A stretch of 64,000 nt of DNA from CAYNKA01 sp964397655 (lineage in GTDB: Bacteria; Spirochaetota; Spirochaetia; DTKZ01), in NCBI GenBank assembly GCA_964397655.1, contig CAYNKA010000012.1:1-64000 (forward strand), given 5' to 3'. Made by a program: the position numbers and the translations under genes. Below, piece by piece: positions 24,256-32,380 of this stretch. The notes beneath the pieces were generated by a model. It did not search any database and had not been told where the DNA came from. It saw nothing but the letters and a program-made list of their open reading frames with translations. The first letter of the stretch is position 1. Every line of letters begins with the position of its first letter.

Positions 24256-24518
24256 GATTTCACGTCCTCGATGGACATTTTCCCCACCTTGATGCCCGCG
24301 ACGGCCCGAAGCGCCGACTCGAGTTCGTCCCACTTCTCGGGATCTCCGCAGAGCTCGAGGAGGATGAATCCGTTGATGCTGCAGTGGTTGTCGTCGACCT
24401 CGTGCAGGCCGAGCCGCGTCTTGATGTTGCAGCCGTACTTCGTGAGCAGCCGCTGGACCTCGCCGGCCTCGGTGAGCCTGTCAGCGACGTAAACCCCCAA
24501 TACCCTGATTTCCTTCAT
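24252..24518 (-). CDS. Small ACT/NikR-C-like protein
   Basis: An 88-residue protein that resembles the small ferredoxin-fold regulators called iron-only hydrogenase system regulators (TM1266 type). It shows the pattern strand (RVLGVYVADR), helix (EAGEVQRLLTKYG), strands with GLHE and CSINGFILLEL, helix (WDELESALRAV) and strand (IKVGKM). VDDNHCSING contains a possible metal-binding His and Cys. AGGAGGC precedes the ATG at 24518. It is probably a ligand- or metal-binding partner for the coupled nitroreductase. The family assignment is from memory and moderate. Confidence 0.6.
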   Translation of the reverse strand: MKEIRVLGVYVADRLTEAGEVQRLLTKYGCNIKTRLGLHEVDDNHCSINGFILLELCGDPEKWDELESALRAVAGIKVGKMSIEDVKS

Positions 24519-24546
24519 GTCCGCGCCTCCTGAATAGATCATTTAC

Positions 24547-24575
24547 ATTATAGTGTTTCCCGGCGAAGCTCTCCA
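24547..24575 (-). promoter_or_regulatory. Promoter of the ACT-like/nitroreductase pair
   Basis: On the minus strand TGGAGA (24575-24570), a 17-bp spacer, and consensus TATAAT (24552-24547), about 29 bp before the start. Confidence 0.55.
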
Positions 24576-24697
24576 CGGTGTTGTCCGCTCCTCCGATGGG
24601 AACCGGCAGGCACGCCTCCCCGGATTTTCGACTTTTTCTTTCTTCCGCCGCGTGATATGGTGGGTCCGAACCTGAAGAAATCGGGAGGTGCTCGCCG

Positions 24698-25591
24698 TTG
24701 AGCCCCGAGAACAAGGACAGACTTCTGGGCATCGCCCTCGTGAACGTGGCAACCTTCGCCTGGGCGACGAACATCATCCTCGGGCGTTATGTCCGGGGCG
24801 AAATCGGTCCCCTTTCGCTCACCGCGCTCCGGTACGTCGTCGCGTCGGCCGTATTCGCCGCGTTGCTTCGGCGCCGTCCCGAGCACGAAAGGCGGCCGGG
24901 CGCGGACCTGCCGCTTCTCGCGGCGATGGCGGCGACGGGGGTGCTTCTTTTCGCGCCCATCCTCTACCTCGGACTGAAGTACACGACCGCGGTGAACGGG
25001 ACGCTCATCAACGGGATGGGACCGCTCCTCACCGCGATCTTCGCGGCGCGGCTCATCCGGGAGCCCTTCTCGGGACGGCAGCTCGCGGGTTCCCTCGCCG
25101 CCCTCGCCGGAGTGTTCGTCCTCATATCGGGGGCGTCGCTCGCGTTCTTCAGGGGTGCGGCCTTCAATCCCGGGGACCTTCTCATCGTTCTCGCGGTCGC
25201 GGTCTGGGCACTCTACTCGGTCGCCGGAAGGAAAGCGGTCGCCTCCCGTTCCCCCCTCTCGGCGACCGCGCTCTCGATGTTCATCGGCCTGCCCGTGCTC
25301 CTCGCCGCGGCCCTGGCGGAATCGTTTTTCCTTCCGGCCGTCTGGAGCCCGAAGCTCGTCCTCGTCGTTCTCTACATAGGTTTCGTACCGGCGGCTCTCG
25401 GATTCTTCTGCTGGAACGCCGGCATCAAGAAGCTCGGAGCGGGCGGCGTCATGGTCTTCTACAACACCCTGCCCTTGTACGGAGCGTTCCTCGGCTGGCT
25501 TTTTCTCGGTGAATCCTTGGGGCTGCCGCATTTCGCGGGAGGGGCGCTCATCCTCACCGGAGGTATCGTAGCCTCGGTGAAAAAACCTTGA
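24698..25591 (+). CDS. EamA/DMT-superfamily transporter
   Basis: A 297-residue protein with ten predicted helices in two EamA repeats (about residues 8-140 and 152-292). FAWATNIILGRYV and ALRYVVASAVF are typical of the first repeat; VAVWALYSVAGRKAV and FLGWLFLGESLG of the second. Such proteins export metabolites or amino acids. The start is TTG at 24698 with GGGAGG 9 bp upstream. The substrate cannot be predicted. Its stop codon overlaps the -35 of the next promoter. Confidence 0.86.
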   Translation: MSPENKDRLLGIALVNVATFAWATNIILGRYVRGEIGPLSLTALRYVVASAVFAALLRRRPEHERRPGADLPLLAAMAATGVLLFAPILYLGLKYTTAVNGTLINGMGPLLTAIFAARLIREPFSGRQLAGSLAALAGVFVLISGASLAFFRGAAFNPGDLLIVLAVAVWALYSVAGRKAVASRSPLSATALSMFIGLPVLLAAALAESFFLPAVWSPKLVLVVLYIGFVPAALGFFCWNAGIKKLGAGGVMVFYNTLPLYGAFLGWLFLGESLGLPHFAGGALILTGGIVASVKKP

Positions 25592-25616
25592 CACGGGCCT
25601 CGGCCGGAACGAGAAT
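25588..25616 (+). promoter_or_regulatory. Promoter of first WD40 gene
   Basis: TTGACA (25588-25593), a 17-bp spacer, GAGAAT (25611-25616). The same box pair recurs before the second WD40 gene and before the outer-membrane gene at 51382. Confidence 0.5.
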
Positions 25617-25701
25617 GGGGGCGCGATCATGCCGCGACGCGGCGCCGGGCCGATTGACGGACAGGCGGCCGGTCATCGGACTCGCACAAAGGAATTCGAA
25701 G

Positions 25702-26679
25702 ATGAAACGCATGCTCATCCTTGCCCTGTTCCTCGCGGGCGCCTCCTCCTTCGCGGAGGACGGGCCCATGCCGAGCGCCGGAGAGTCCCACGCGAAGGAC
25801 GTCATGGCCCTGAGGTTCTCCCCGGACGGAAGGACCCTCTACTCCTCCGGAGCGGATGCCCAAATTTTCGGATGGGACCCCGAGACCGGACGGAAGAAGA
25901 CGGTTTTCTACGGTGTCGGTTCCGCGGTCTTCGCGATCGCCGTGAGCGGCGACGGGAAGCTACTAGCGGCTTCCGAGGGGTCCGCCAAGGCGGTGACGCT
26001 CTGGGACGCCGAGACGGGAAAGAAGCTCCGGACCCTGTACATGGCGAAGGAAGCCGCAGAAAAGGTTGCCTTCAGCCCTGACGGGCTGCTGCTCGCCGCG
26101 GGGGGGAAGGACGGCGTTGCCGCCGTCTACGACACGGCGCGGGGCAGTGCCGTCGCCGGATTCAGGCTCGGAGATTCGGTCGTCACCGGGCTCGAATTCT
26201 CCGCCGATTCGTCGACCCTGTACGCGACGTCGGCCAACGGAACCTTCAGCGTCATCGACGTCACGAACCGTAAAATCGCCAGGACCGCGAAGCTGGCGGT
26301 CGGAGCTGGAATCAACGCCTCCGACGTGAGCGCCGACGGCAGGCTCCTCGCCGCGGCCTGCGCCGACAAGAAGGTCTACGTCTTCGATCTGGAGACACTC
26401 GCTGTCAAATGGGCCCTGCAGGAGCACGCGAAGGCCGTCAGGTCGGTCGCCTTCGGCCCGGACGGAAAGACGGTCGTTTCCGGAGGATACGACAACAAGG
26501 TCGTGCGCTGGGACGCGGTGCAGGGGAAGAAGGTCTCGGTGAGGACGAACCTGACGGGGATCGTCTGGGACCTCGCCTTCGCCGCCGACGGCTCCCGGTA
26601 CGCCTGCGCCGCGGGAAAGACCATCGTCATTGCCGACGGGGCGACCGACAAGGGGCTCCGGATCTGGATGAAGAAATAG
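25702..26679 (+). CDS. Exported WD40-repeat beta-propeller protein A
   Basis: A 325-residue protein with a cleavable signal peptide (MKRMLILALFLAGASSFAED) and about seven WD40-like blades. The repeats show [FV]SPDG-x-x-L-x-[AS] and x-[VL]xxWD patterns, e.g. LRFSPDGRTLYSSGAD, VAFSPDGLLLAAGG and VRSVAFGPDGKTVVSGG. Start chosen at ATG 25702, where the signal peptide begins. It is likely a periplasmic scaffold. The paralogue follows 102 bp downstream, with the same N-terminal pattern after cleavage (P-x-AG-[ED]-SH) and the same C-terminal LR[IL]WMKK. Confidence 0.85.
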   Translation: MKRMLILALFLAGASSFAEDGPMPSAGESHAKDVMALRFSPDGRTLYSSGADAQIFGWDPETGRKKTVFYGVGSAVFAIAVSGDGKLLAASEGSAKAVTLWDAETGKKLRTLYMAKEAAEKVAFSPDGLLLAAGGKDGVAAVYDTARGSAVAGFRLGDSVVTGLEFSADSSTLYATSANGTFSVIDVTNRKIARTAKLAVGAGINASDVSADGRLLAAACADKKVYVFDLETLAVKWALQEHAKAVRSVAFGPDGKTVVSGGYDNKVVRWDAVQGKKVSVRTNLTGIVWDLAFAADGSRYACAAGKTIVIADGATDKGLRIWMKK

Positions 26680-26715
26680 CGCTCCCGTGGGCCGCCTGTG
26701 GATTCCGCCTGCGGC

Positions 26716-26745
26716 TTGACACGGACTCGCTTCGCGGCCGAGAAT
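26716..26745 (+). promoter_or_regulatory. Promoter of second WD40 gene
   Basis: TTGACA (26716-26721), an 18-bp spacer, GAGAAT (26740-26745). Flanking bases TTGACACGG and GAGAATGGG match the promoter of the first WD40 gene, so gene and promoter were duplicated together. Confidence 0.5.
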
Positions 26746-26781
26746 GGGACCGGCTGCCACGTATGCATAGAGGGTGAAACC

Positions 26782-27762
26782 ATGAAAAACCTGCTCTTCC
26801 TCGTCCTTCTCGCGACCGGCCTGTCGGCCTTCGCGGAGGACAAGCTCATCCCCAACGCCGGCGATTCCCACGACGCCGATATCTACGCCCTGCTTTTCAG
26901 TCCGGACGGGAAGGAGATCGTTTCCTCGAGCGGCGACGGGACCATCGTCGTATGGGACGCGGCGAGCGGGAAACGGCTCAAATCTTCGCCGAGAAGGACG
27001 ACGACCATCTTCGCGCTCGCGTTGAGTCCCGACGGCGGCTTGATCGCCTCCACGGACAGTACGAGCAAGGCCGTCCAGGTCCGGGATTCGGCCTCGATGG
27101 AAGTCAAGTGGTCGTTCACCGAGCACAGGTTCGATCCGAGCTGTCTGGCCTTCAGCCGGGACGGAAAGTATCTCGCCTCCGGCGGATCAGACGATTACGT
27201 CATCCTGTACGGACTCGAAGGAAAGGGGAAAATCCTGATGAAGCTCAAGCTCCGCGATTCGGATCAGAGGGGTCTGAAGTTCTCGAAGGACGGAGGTTCC
27301 CTTTTCACGATCTCCCGAAGCGGCCTCTTCTCCGTCATCGATGTCGAAAAGAAGAAGGTCGTCCGGTCGGAGCAGTTGGTCCGGGAGGCCGGGGTGAATG
27401 TGATGAACGTGAGCTCGGACGAGAAATTCATCGCCTTCGGGTGCGCGAACAAGAGAGTCTACATCTACGACCTGGAAACCCTGAAGCAAAGGCAGTCGCT
27501 CTGGCACGGGGCTCCCGTCCGATCGAGCGCGATCAGCCCCGACGGAAGGTACGTGCTTTCGGGCGGCTACGACGGCCAGGTCATCCGCTGGGACGCGGCG
27601 ACGGGAAAATCCACCGGATCCCACAAGAATTTCATGGGACCCGTCATGGGCATCGCCTTCACGGCCGACGGCTCGAAGTTCGCCTGCTCGGCGGAAAAGA
27701 CCATCACGATGTTCGAAACCGAGAAAGGCAACAGCCTGAGACTCTGGATGAAGAAGAGGTAG
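26782..27762 (+). CDS. Exported WD40-repeat beta-propeller protein B
   Basis: A 326-residue paralogue of the preceding gene product. Its signal peptide is MKNLLFLVLLATGLSAFAED, followed by about seven WD40 blades (LLFSPDGKEIVSSSGDG, LAFSRDGKYLASGGSDD, SAISPDGRYVLSGGYDG). AGGGTG lies upstream of the ATG at 26782. Several blade segments align almost residue for residue with protein A, e.g. FSVIDV and KxVYxxDLETL. Divergence elsewhere suggests an old duplication. No enzyme motif is present. Partners are unknown. Confidence 0.85.
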   Translation: MKNLLFLVLLATGLSAFAEDKLIPNAGDSHDADIYALLFSPDGKEIVSSSGDGTIVVWDAASGKRLKSSPRRTTTIFALALSPDGGLIASTDSTSKAVQVRDSASMEVKWSFTEHRFDPSCLAFSRDGKYLASGGSDDYVILYGLEGKGKILMKLKLRDSDQRGLKFSKDGGSLFTISRSGLFSVIDVEKKKVVRSEQLVREAGVNVMNVSSDEKFIAFGCANKRVYIYDLETLKQRQSLWHGAPVRSSAISPDGRYVLSGGYDGQVIRWDAATGKSTGSHKNFMGPVMGIAFTADGSKFACSAEKTITMFETEKGNSLRLWMKKR

Positions 27763-27829
27763 GAACAGGCGACTCGCCCGACACGGCGGTCCCGCTCGTC
27801 TCGAGTATCCCGACTTCTCCAGACTTATC

Positions 27830-27858
27830 TTGCGAATTATCGTCAATCGGCATATCGT
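27830..27858 (+). promoter_or_regulatory. Promoter of the LacI-family gene
   Basis: TTGCGA (27830-27835), a 17-bp spacer and TATCGT (27853-27858), 17 bp before the start codon. Confidence 0.5.
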
Positions 27859-27875
27859 AGAAATGCCGGAGATTC

Positions 27876-28955
27876 ATGGAAAAGAACGATAGAGCGAACA
27901 GGCCCAATCCGACCATTTTCGAGATAGCCGCACGGGCAGGAGTGTCTGCAGCGACGGTATCGCGCGTCATCAACAAAACGAGACGCGTTCGCCCGGAGCT
28001 GACCGAAAGGATCATGCAGGCGGCAAAAGACCTCGACTACAGACCTTCGGCAGCGGCACGGTTCATGCGCGGCAGGTCCACCGGCATGGTCGGCATGGTC
28101 CTGCCCCAAGTTTCACACCCGTATTTCGGCGATCTGATCGCCGGGGCCGTCGCTAAAGCCCGGGAGTACGATCAGGTCGTCCTGCTTTCTTCTGCTGAAG
28201 GTACTAGGGAAATTGAGCGGCAGATCATTGACCAGCTTTCGCGTTCCATGCTCGACGGACTCCTCTATTGTCCGGTGGCGACCGGAGATCCTCTACCCCG
28301 CGTCGACGCTTTCCGGAACCTACCCGTCGTCGTCGTCGGCCGCAGAGCCGTCTTTCCGGAGCGGCCTCACGTGTACACGGACAACCAGGCCGCCGGCTAC
28401 ATGGCTACGCGCTATCTTTTGAACCTCAATCGAAGGAACATCGGTTTCGTCGCCGGCTTCTGGGATCCTCCCTGCGACCGAGAAGGGATCGTAGATGCGG
28501 CCGCAGCGTCCACGGCCGGAGCCTTTTCCACCCTGGATCGACTGAACGGGCACCTTCGTGCTCTACGAGAGGAGGGCGTCGAATTCAGGAAGGAGTATGT
28601 CGTCGTCACGGGATACGACGCGCAGTCCGGTTACAGCGCGGCCCAGAGTCTCGCGAGCAGCCTGTTGCCCCTGGACGCCCTGCTCGTCCCGAATGCGAAC
28701 GTGGCGGAAGGTGCCCTGCGTTTCTTTCGCGAACAGGCGATCCGCATCCCTCAGGAAGTGAACATTCTCAGCTACGACGACGGCGGCATGGCCCAGATGC
28801 TGGCGACCCCCGTGACTTCGATCCAGCACGATATGCGACGGGTCGGTTCGGTCGCGGTCACGGTCCTCAACGATCTCATCGAAGCGAAGGAGGCTCGAGA
28901 CGTGATCATCGACGTGCATCTCGTCATTCGCCAATCTACGAGCCGTCATACCTGA
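27876..28955 (+). CDS. LacI-family transcriptional regulator
   Basis: A 359-residue regulator. The N-terminal helix-turn-helix and hinge are classic: TIFEIAARAGVSAATVSRVIN followed by LDYRPSAAARFMRGRSTG. The periplasmic-binding-protein-like sensor domain spans about residues 70-350 (MVGMVLPQVSHPYFGDLI, LLDGLLYCPVA-like region, LSYDDGGMAQMLATPVTSIQHD). It probably binds the two GGAAA-N4-TTTCC sites between itself and tctA, repressing the carboxylate operon until its ligand binds. The ligand is unknown. It has an insertion of about 15 residues (VDAAAASTAGAFS region) relative to typical members. Confidence 0.92.
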   Translation: MEKNDRANRPNPTIFEIAARAGVSAATVSRVINKTRRVRPELTERIMQAAKDLDYRPSAAARFMRGRSTGMVGMVLPQVSHPYFGDLIAGAVAKAREYDQVVLLSSAEGTREIERQIIDQLSRSMLDGLLYCPVATGDPLPRVDAFRNLPVVVVGRRAVFPERPHVYTDNQAAGYMATRYLLNLNRRNIGFVAGFWDPPCDREGIVDAAAASTAGAFSTLDRLNGHLRALREEGVEFRKEYVVVTGYDAQSGYSAAQSLASSLLPLDALLVPNANVAEGALRFFREQAIRIPQEVNILSYDDGGMAQMLATPVTSIQHDMRRVGSVAVTVLNDLIEAKEARDVIIDVHLVIRQSTSRHT

Positions 28956-29042
28956 ATCGGCCCGCCGAGATAACTGTGTTCAAAAACCGGAATTATTGAT
29001 TCATCGGCCGAGAGACGATTTCCATTCATGATGCGAAAAATG

Positions 29043-29056
29043 GGAAATGGATTTCC
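29043..29056. promoter_or_regulatory. Upstream operator of the tct operon
   Basis: GGAAATGGATTTCC is an inverted repeat GGAAA-N4-TTTCC. The same arms and GGA core recur at 29159-29172. Centres are 116 bp apart, about 11 helical turns, which would suit looping by a tetrameric LacI-type repressor. Confidence 0.65.
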
Positions 29057-29127
29057 ATAATTAAAGCAATAATAGTCAAATTAGTCTAAATTATATGATA
29101 AAACAGTAAAAAAGCGCATAAAAATTC

Positions 29128-29157
29128 TTGACAAGGCAGAAAATTGGTTCATATAAT
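29128..29157 (+). promoter_or_regulatory. Promoter of the tct/EPSPS-like operon
   Basis: TTGACA (29128-29133), an 18-bp spacer, TATAAT (29152-29157), in a markedly AT-rich intergenic stretch. A strong promoter with the proximal operator immediately downstream. Confidence 0.82.
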
Positions 29158-29173
29158 TGGAAAAGGATTTCCA
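29158..29173. promoter_or_regulatory. Proximal operator overlapping the transcription start
   Basis: TGGAAA-AGGA-TTTCCA is a 6-bp inverted repeat starting one base after the -10 and covering the expected transcription start, the classic position for repression. It is the partner of the site at 29043-29056. Confidence 0.7.
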
Positions 29174-29192
29174 GAAAAGCGAGGAAGAACGC

Positions 29193-30704
29193 ATGTTGAT
29201 TTCTACGCTGTTGAGCGTACTCAATCCTACGATTTTATCGCTCATAGCCCTGGGCTCCGTGCTCGGAGTGGTCATCGGAGCTCTTCCTGGGCTTTCGGTA
29301 TCCATGGCGGTAGCCTTGCTGGTGTCCCTCACTTTCGGCTGGACCATGGAAAATACCATGGCCATGATCTGCGGCGTCTACTGCGCCGGCGTCTACGGAG
29401 GTTCCATCTCCGCGGTTCTCCTGAACATTCCGGGTGCGCCGGGCGCCATCTGTACCGGCTTCGACGGGTATCCGATGGCCAAGCTGGGTGAGGCCGCCAT
29501 GGGCCTGGGTCTGGCTAGAATCGGTTCCTTCATCGGCGGCCTGATCGGAGTCTTCTTCCTCGCGCTTTTCGCTCCTCCTCTCGCCGAAGTCGCGCTCGCC
29601 TTCGGGCCGATGGAGTACCTCGCCCTCATCGTGTTGGGTTTGATAACGGTCGGCAGCCTGTCGCAGGGATCGTTCGTGAAGGCGATCATCGCGGGTCTGT
29701 TCGGCCTGTTGATCTCCTGCGTGGGAATGGATCCGATACACGGCATCGGCCGCTTCACCTTCGGCAGTGTTGATCTTCTCTCCGGGATCGGTTTGATTCC
29801 CTGCCTCATCGGCTTCTTCGGAATGTCGGAGGTCATCGCCCAGTTGGAAACCGGTTCCACGGGCAAGGATATCGTCAGGCAGATGGGCAATGTCATACCT
29901 CGTGCCAAGCACATCCTCAAGATGACTCCGTTGATCCTCAAATCCGCCCTACTCGGCACCTGGATAGGATTCCTTCCGGGCGTCGGAGGTTCCATCGCGT
30001 CGTTTCTCGCCTACGATCAGGCCAAGAGAACCGTGAAAAATCCGTCCCGCCCTTTCGGACAGGGGGCCTACGAGGGCGTCATCGCCCCGGAGACCGCGAA
30101 CAACGCGATGATCGGCGGCGCGATGATTCCGCTCATGACGCTCGGCATCCCCGGGGACTCGGTTACGGCCATTATGCTGGGGGCCTTCATGGTTCATGGC
30201 CTAAGGCCCGGACCCCTGCTGATGACCGACAGCGCCGGCCTGTTCTGGCTCATTGTGGCCATGCTCATCGTGGCCAACTTCATGTTCCTTTTCATCGGCT
30301 TGGCGGCCACCAGGTATTTCCCCTACATCCTGCTGGTCAGGAAGGAGATCCTCATGCCGATCGTGGCGATCCTCTGCGTGGTCGGTTCCTACGCCATCAA
30401 CAATTCTCTCTTCGACGTTTCGGTCATGTTCGCAACCGGAGTCCTGGGATATGCATTCAAGCTCGCCGCCGTCCCCGTAGGCCCCATCGTCATCGGCATC
30501 GTGCTCGGTTCGATGGCCGACGGGGAGCTGCGCCGGGTGAGCATGATCGCTCAAGGGGACATCATCGGTATGTTGCTCAAACGGCCCATCGCGCTCGTGA
30601 TATTCGCCGTCGTCCTTTACCAGATCCTCGATCAAATCCCCCGGGTAAGACAGGGCAGGAAGATGCTCTTCGTCCGATTGTTCGGAGCCCGGAGAAAACG
30701 ATGA
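29193..30704 (+). CDS. tctA: Tripartite tricarboxylate transporter large membrane subunit (TctA)
   Basis: A 503-residue membrane protein with about 11-12 helices. Family signatures are GALPGLSVSMAVALLVSLTF and VYCAGVYGGSISAVLLNIPG near the N-terminus, matched in the second half by GTWIGFLPGVGGSIASFLAY and GVIAPETANNAMIGGAMIPLM. GAGGA (29181-29185) precedes the ATG at 29193. It moves a carboxylate across the inner membrane with TctB and TctC. Gene order here is A-C-B rather than the common C-B-A. The imported compound is unknown. Confidence 0.94.
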   Translation: MLISTLLSVLNPTILSLIALGSVLGVVIGALPGLSVSMAVALLVSLTFGWTMENTMAMICGVYCAGVYGGSISAVLLNIPGAPGAICTGFDGYPMAKLGEAAMGLGLARIGSFIGGLIGVFFLALFAPPLAEVALAFGPMEYLALIVLGLITVGSLSQGSFVKAIIAGLFGLLISCVGMDPIHGIGRFTFGSVDLLSGIGLIPCLIGFFGMSEVIAQLETGSTGKDIVRQMGNVIPRAKHILKMTPLILKSALLGTWIGFLPGVGGSIASFLAYDQAKRTVKNPSRPFGQGAYEGVIAPETANNAMIGGAMIPLMTLGIPGDSVTAIMLGAFMVHGLRPGPLLMTDSAGLFWLIVAMLIVANFMFLFIGLAATRYFPYILLVRKEILMPIVAILCVVGSYAINNSLFDVSVMFATGVLGYAFKLAAVPVGPIVIGIVLGSMADGELRRVSMIAQGDIIGMLLKRPIALVIFAVVLYQILDQIPRVRQGRKMLFVRLFGARRKR

Positions 30705-30762
30705 CGGCCCGGTTCATCGTGAATGAAATTGTGTGCGGCGCAAGCCGAAAGGGGGTATTTAT

Positions 30763-31785
30763 ATGAAAAAGCTTCGATTCATTATCATTGCAGTCGCATT
30801 CACGGCTGCAGTCTGCGGGACGGTTTTCGCGGGCGGTTCTGCGGAAGGGGCTAAGTATCCGTCACATCCCGTTGAAGTCGTCGTTCCGTGGGGCGCAGGC
30901 GGGGTGACCGATGTCGTGGCGCGGAATTTCCTGCCGCTCTGTGAACCGGAACTCGGGGTGACTCTGCCGGTCGTGAACAAGCCCGGCGCCTCCGGCGCGG
31001 TGGGAACGCAATACGTTCTCGGCAAGCCGGCCGACGGCTATACGGTGCTTTTCTCCGCGGAAACGCCCGGCATGATGAAGATCATGGGCGCGGCGGACAT
31101 CGACTTTCACGACTTCGAACCCATCATCCTTATCGGCAATTTCGCTCCCACTGTGGTCGTTGCCGCGAACGCGCCATGGAACAGCGTCGAGGAACTCATA
31201 GCCGACGCCAAGAGGAATCCGGGAAAAATCGTGGCGGGTTATGCTTCGCCCGCCTCCACCGGGCACGTAGCTTCGCTTCTATTCTCCACCTACGCGGACG
31301 CGAAATTCAACATCGTACCTTTCGGAGATGGGGCGAAGACCATGGCGGCCCTGCTCGGCGGGCATGTCGGCGTCATCTTCAATCCGCTCAGTTCGGTGAT
31401 CGAGAATTACAAGGGCGGTAAGGTGAAACTACTGGCGACGTTCACCAACGTGCCAGTTCCCCAGATCCCCGAGGTTCCAGCGCTCGGTGCAAAGGTGAAA
31501 AGTTTTGAGAAGGTTCTGCCCTGGGGGCCTATCATCAGCATCCTCGTGAAAAAGGGAACGCCGGAACCGGTCATGGCCAGGCTGCGCGAAACCGCGGCAA
31601 AGGCGGTCAAACAGCAGGCTTGGCGGGATTTCGCGAAGAACTACTGCATCGACACGCTCGGCTTTCAGGGCGCGGAGTTCTGGACGTACGTAGACGGCTG
31701 GGTTTCGACGACCACCTGGCTGCTCTACGACGCGGGCACAGCCAAGCGCTCGCCTGCGGATTTCGGAATACCGAGACCGAAATGA
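30763..31785 (+). CDS. tctC: Tripartite tricarboxylate transporter binding protein (TctC)
   Basis: A 340-residue periplasmic binding protein of the Bug/TctC family. The signal peptide ends near FAGGSAEG, then YPSHPVEVVVPWGAGGVTDVVAR, the first conserved binding loop (P-W/F-x-A-G-G-x-x-D). NKPGASGAVGTQYV and GYASPASTGHVASLLF are the other ligand loops. GGGGGT lies upstream of the ATG at 30763. Bug proteins bind mono-, di- or tricarboxylates; which one cannot be read here. Confidence 0.93.
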   Translation: MKKLRFIIIAVAFTAAVCGTVFAGGSAEGAKYPSHPVEVVVPWGAGGVTDVVARNFLPLCEPELGVTLPVVNKPGASGAVGTQYVLGKPADGYTVLFSAETPGMMKIMGAADIDFHDFEPIILIGNFAPTVVVAANAPWNSVEELIADAKRNPGKIVAGYASPASTGHVASLLFSTYADAKFNIVPFGDGAKTMAALLGGHVGVIFNPLSSVIENYKGGKVKLLATFTNVPVPQIPEVPALGAKVKSFEKVLPWGPIISILVKKGTPEPVMARLRETAAKAVKQQAWRDFAKNYCIDTLGFQGAEFWTYVDGWVSTTTWLLYDAGTAKRSPADFGIPRPK

Positions 31786-31840
31786 TCGCTGAATCCCATG
31801 AAGCGGTTTTTCCGGAGAAAATGCCACAGGAAGAACGGAA

Positions 31841-32329
31841 ATGAAGCAAAAACTGGAAACGGTCTGCATCTCGGCTTTGTTCGCGGTCGGAGTATTCTCG
31901 GTCGTGCACGGATTGTCGCTCCCCCTCATGGGCCCGGTGGCTACAAGCCCGGGGCTTTTCCCCGTGACAGTGGGAGGAATCTTGGCCGCACTCTGCGGCG
32001 GGTTCCTCATTCGACTCCGATTGCGGACTTCCTCTGTGAACAGTGGAAGCGGTCCCGAGGAGGGGGCCCGCGAAAGCGGCGACCGGCCGGGGGACGCCGC
32101 TTCGCCCCCTCCCGTCGTCAACAACCTCGGAATCGTAATCGGCATGTTGTTCGCTTACATCGTACTTCTTCCCCTGATTCATTTCATTCCCGCCTCGCTC
32201 GTGTTCGGCATCGGTTTGACTGGATATGCGCTCAGGAAAATATCGATCAGGACGGCGGCGGCCGTTACCGGTACGGTATTGGCCGTCTATTTAGCTTTCA
32301 CGTTGGTGTTTCATGTGATCATGCCTTGA
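31841..32329 (+). CDS. tctB: Tripartite tricarboxylate transporter small membrane subunit (TctB)
   Basis: A 162-residue protein with four hydrophobic helices: two before a polar Pro/Ser/Gly-rich loop (about residues 58-95) and two after it. SPGLFPVTVGGILAALCGG matches the conserved TctB segment after helix 1. The long polar loop is typical of the family. AGGAACGGAA precedes the ATG. Sequence conservation in TctB is low, so position between tctC and the enzyme gene is part of the evidence. Confidence 0.85.
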   Translation: MKQKLETVCISALFAVGVFSVVHGLSLPLMGPVATSPGLFPVTVGGILAALCGGFLIRLRLRTSSVNSGSGPEEGARESGDRPGDAASPPPVVNNLGIVIGMLFAYIVLLPLIHFIPASLVFGIGLTGYALRKISIRTAAAVTGTVLAVYLAFTLVFHVIMP

Positions 32330-32380
32330 ATTTCTGGAATCGTAAAATGCGATGAATAATTCATTCGAGGAGACAGCCCT

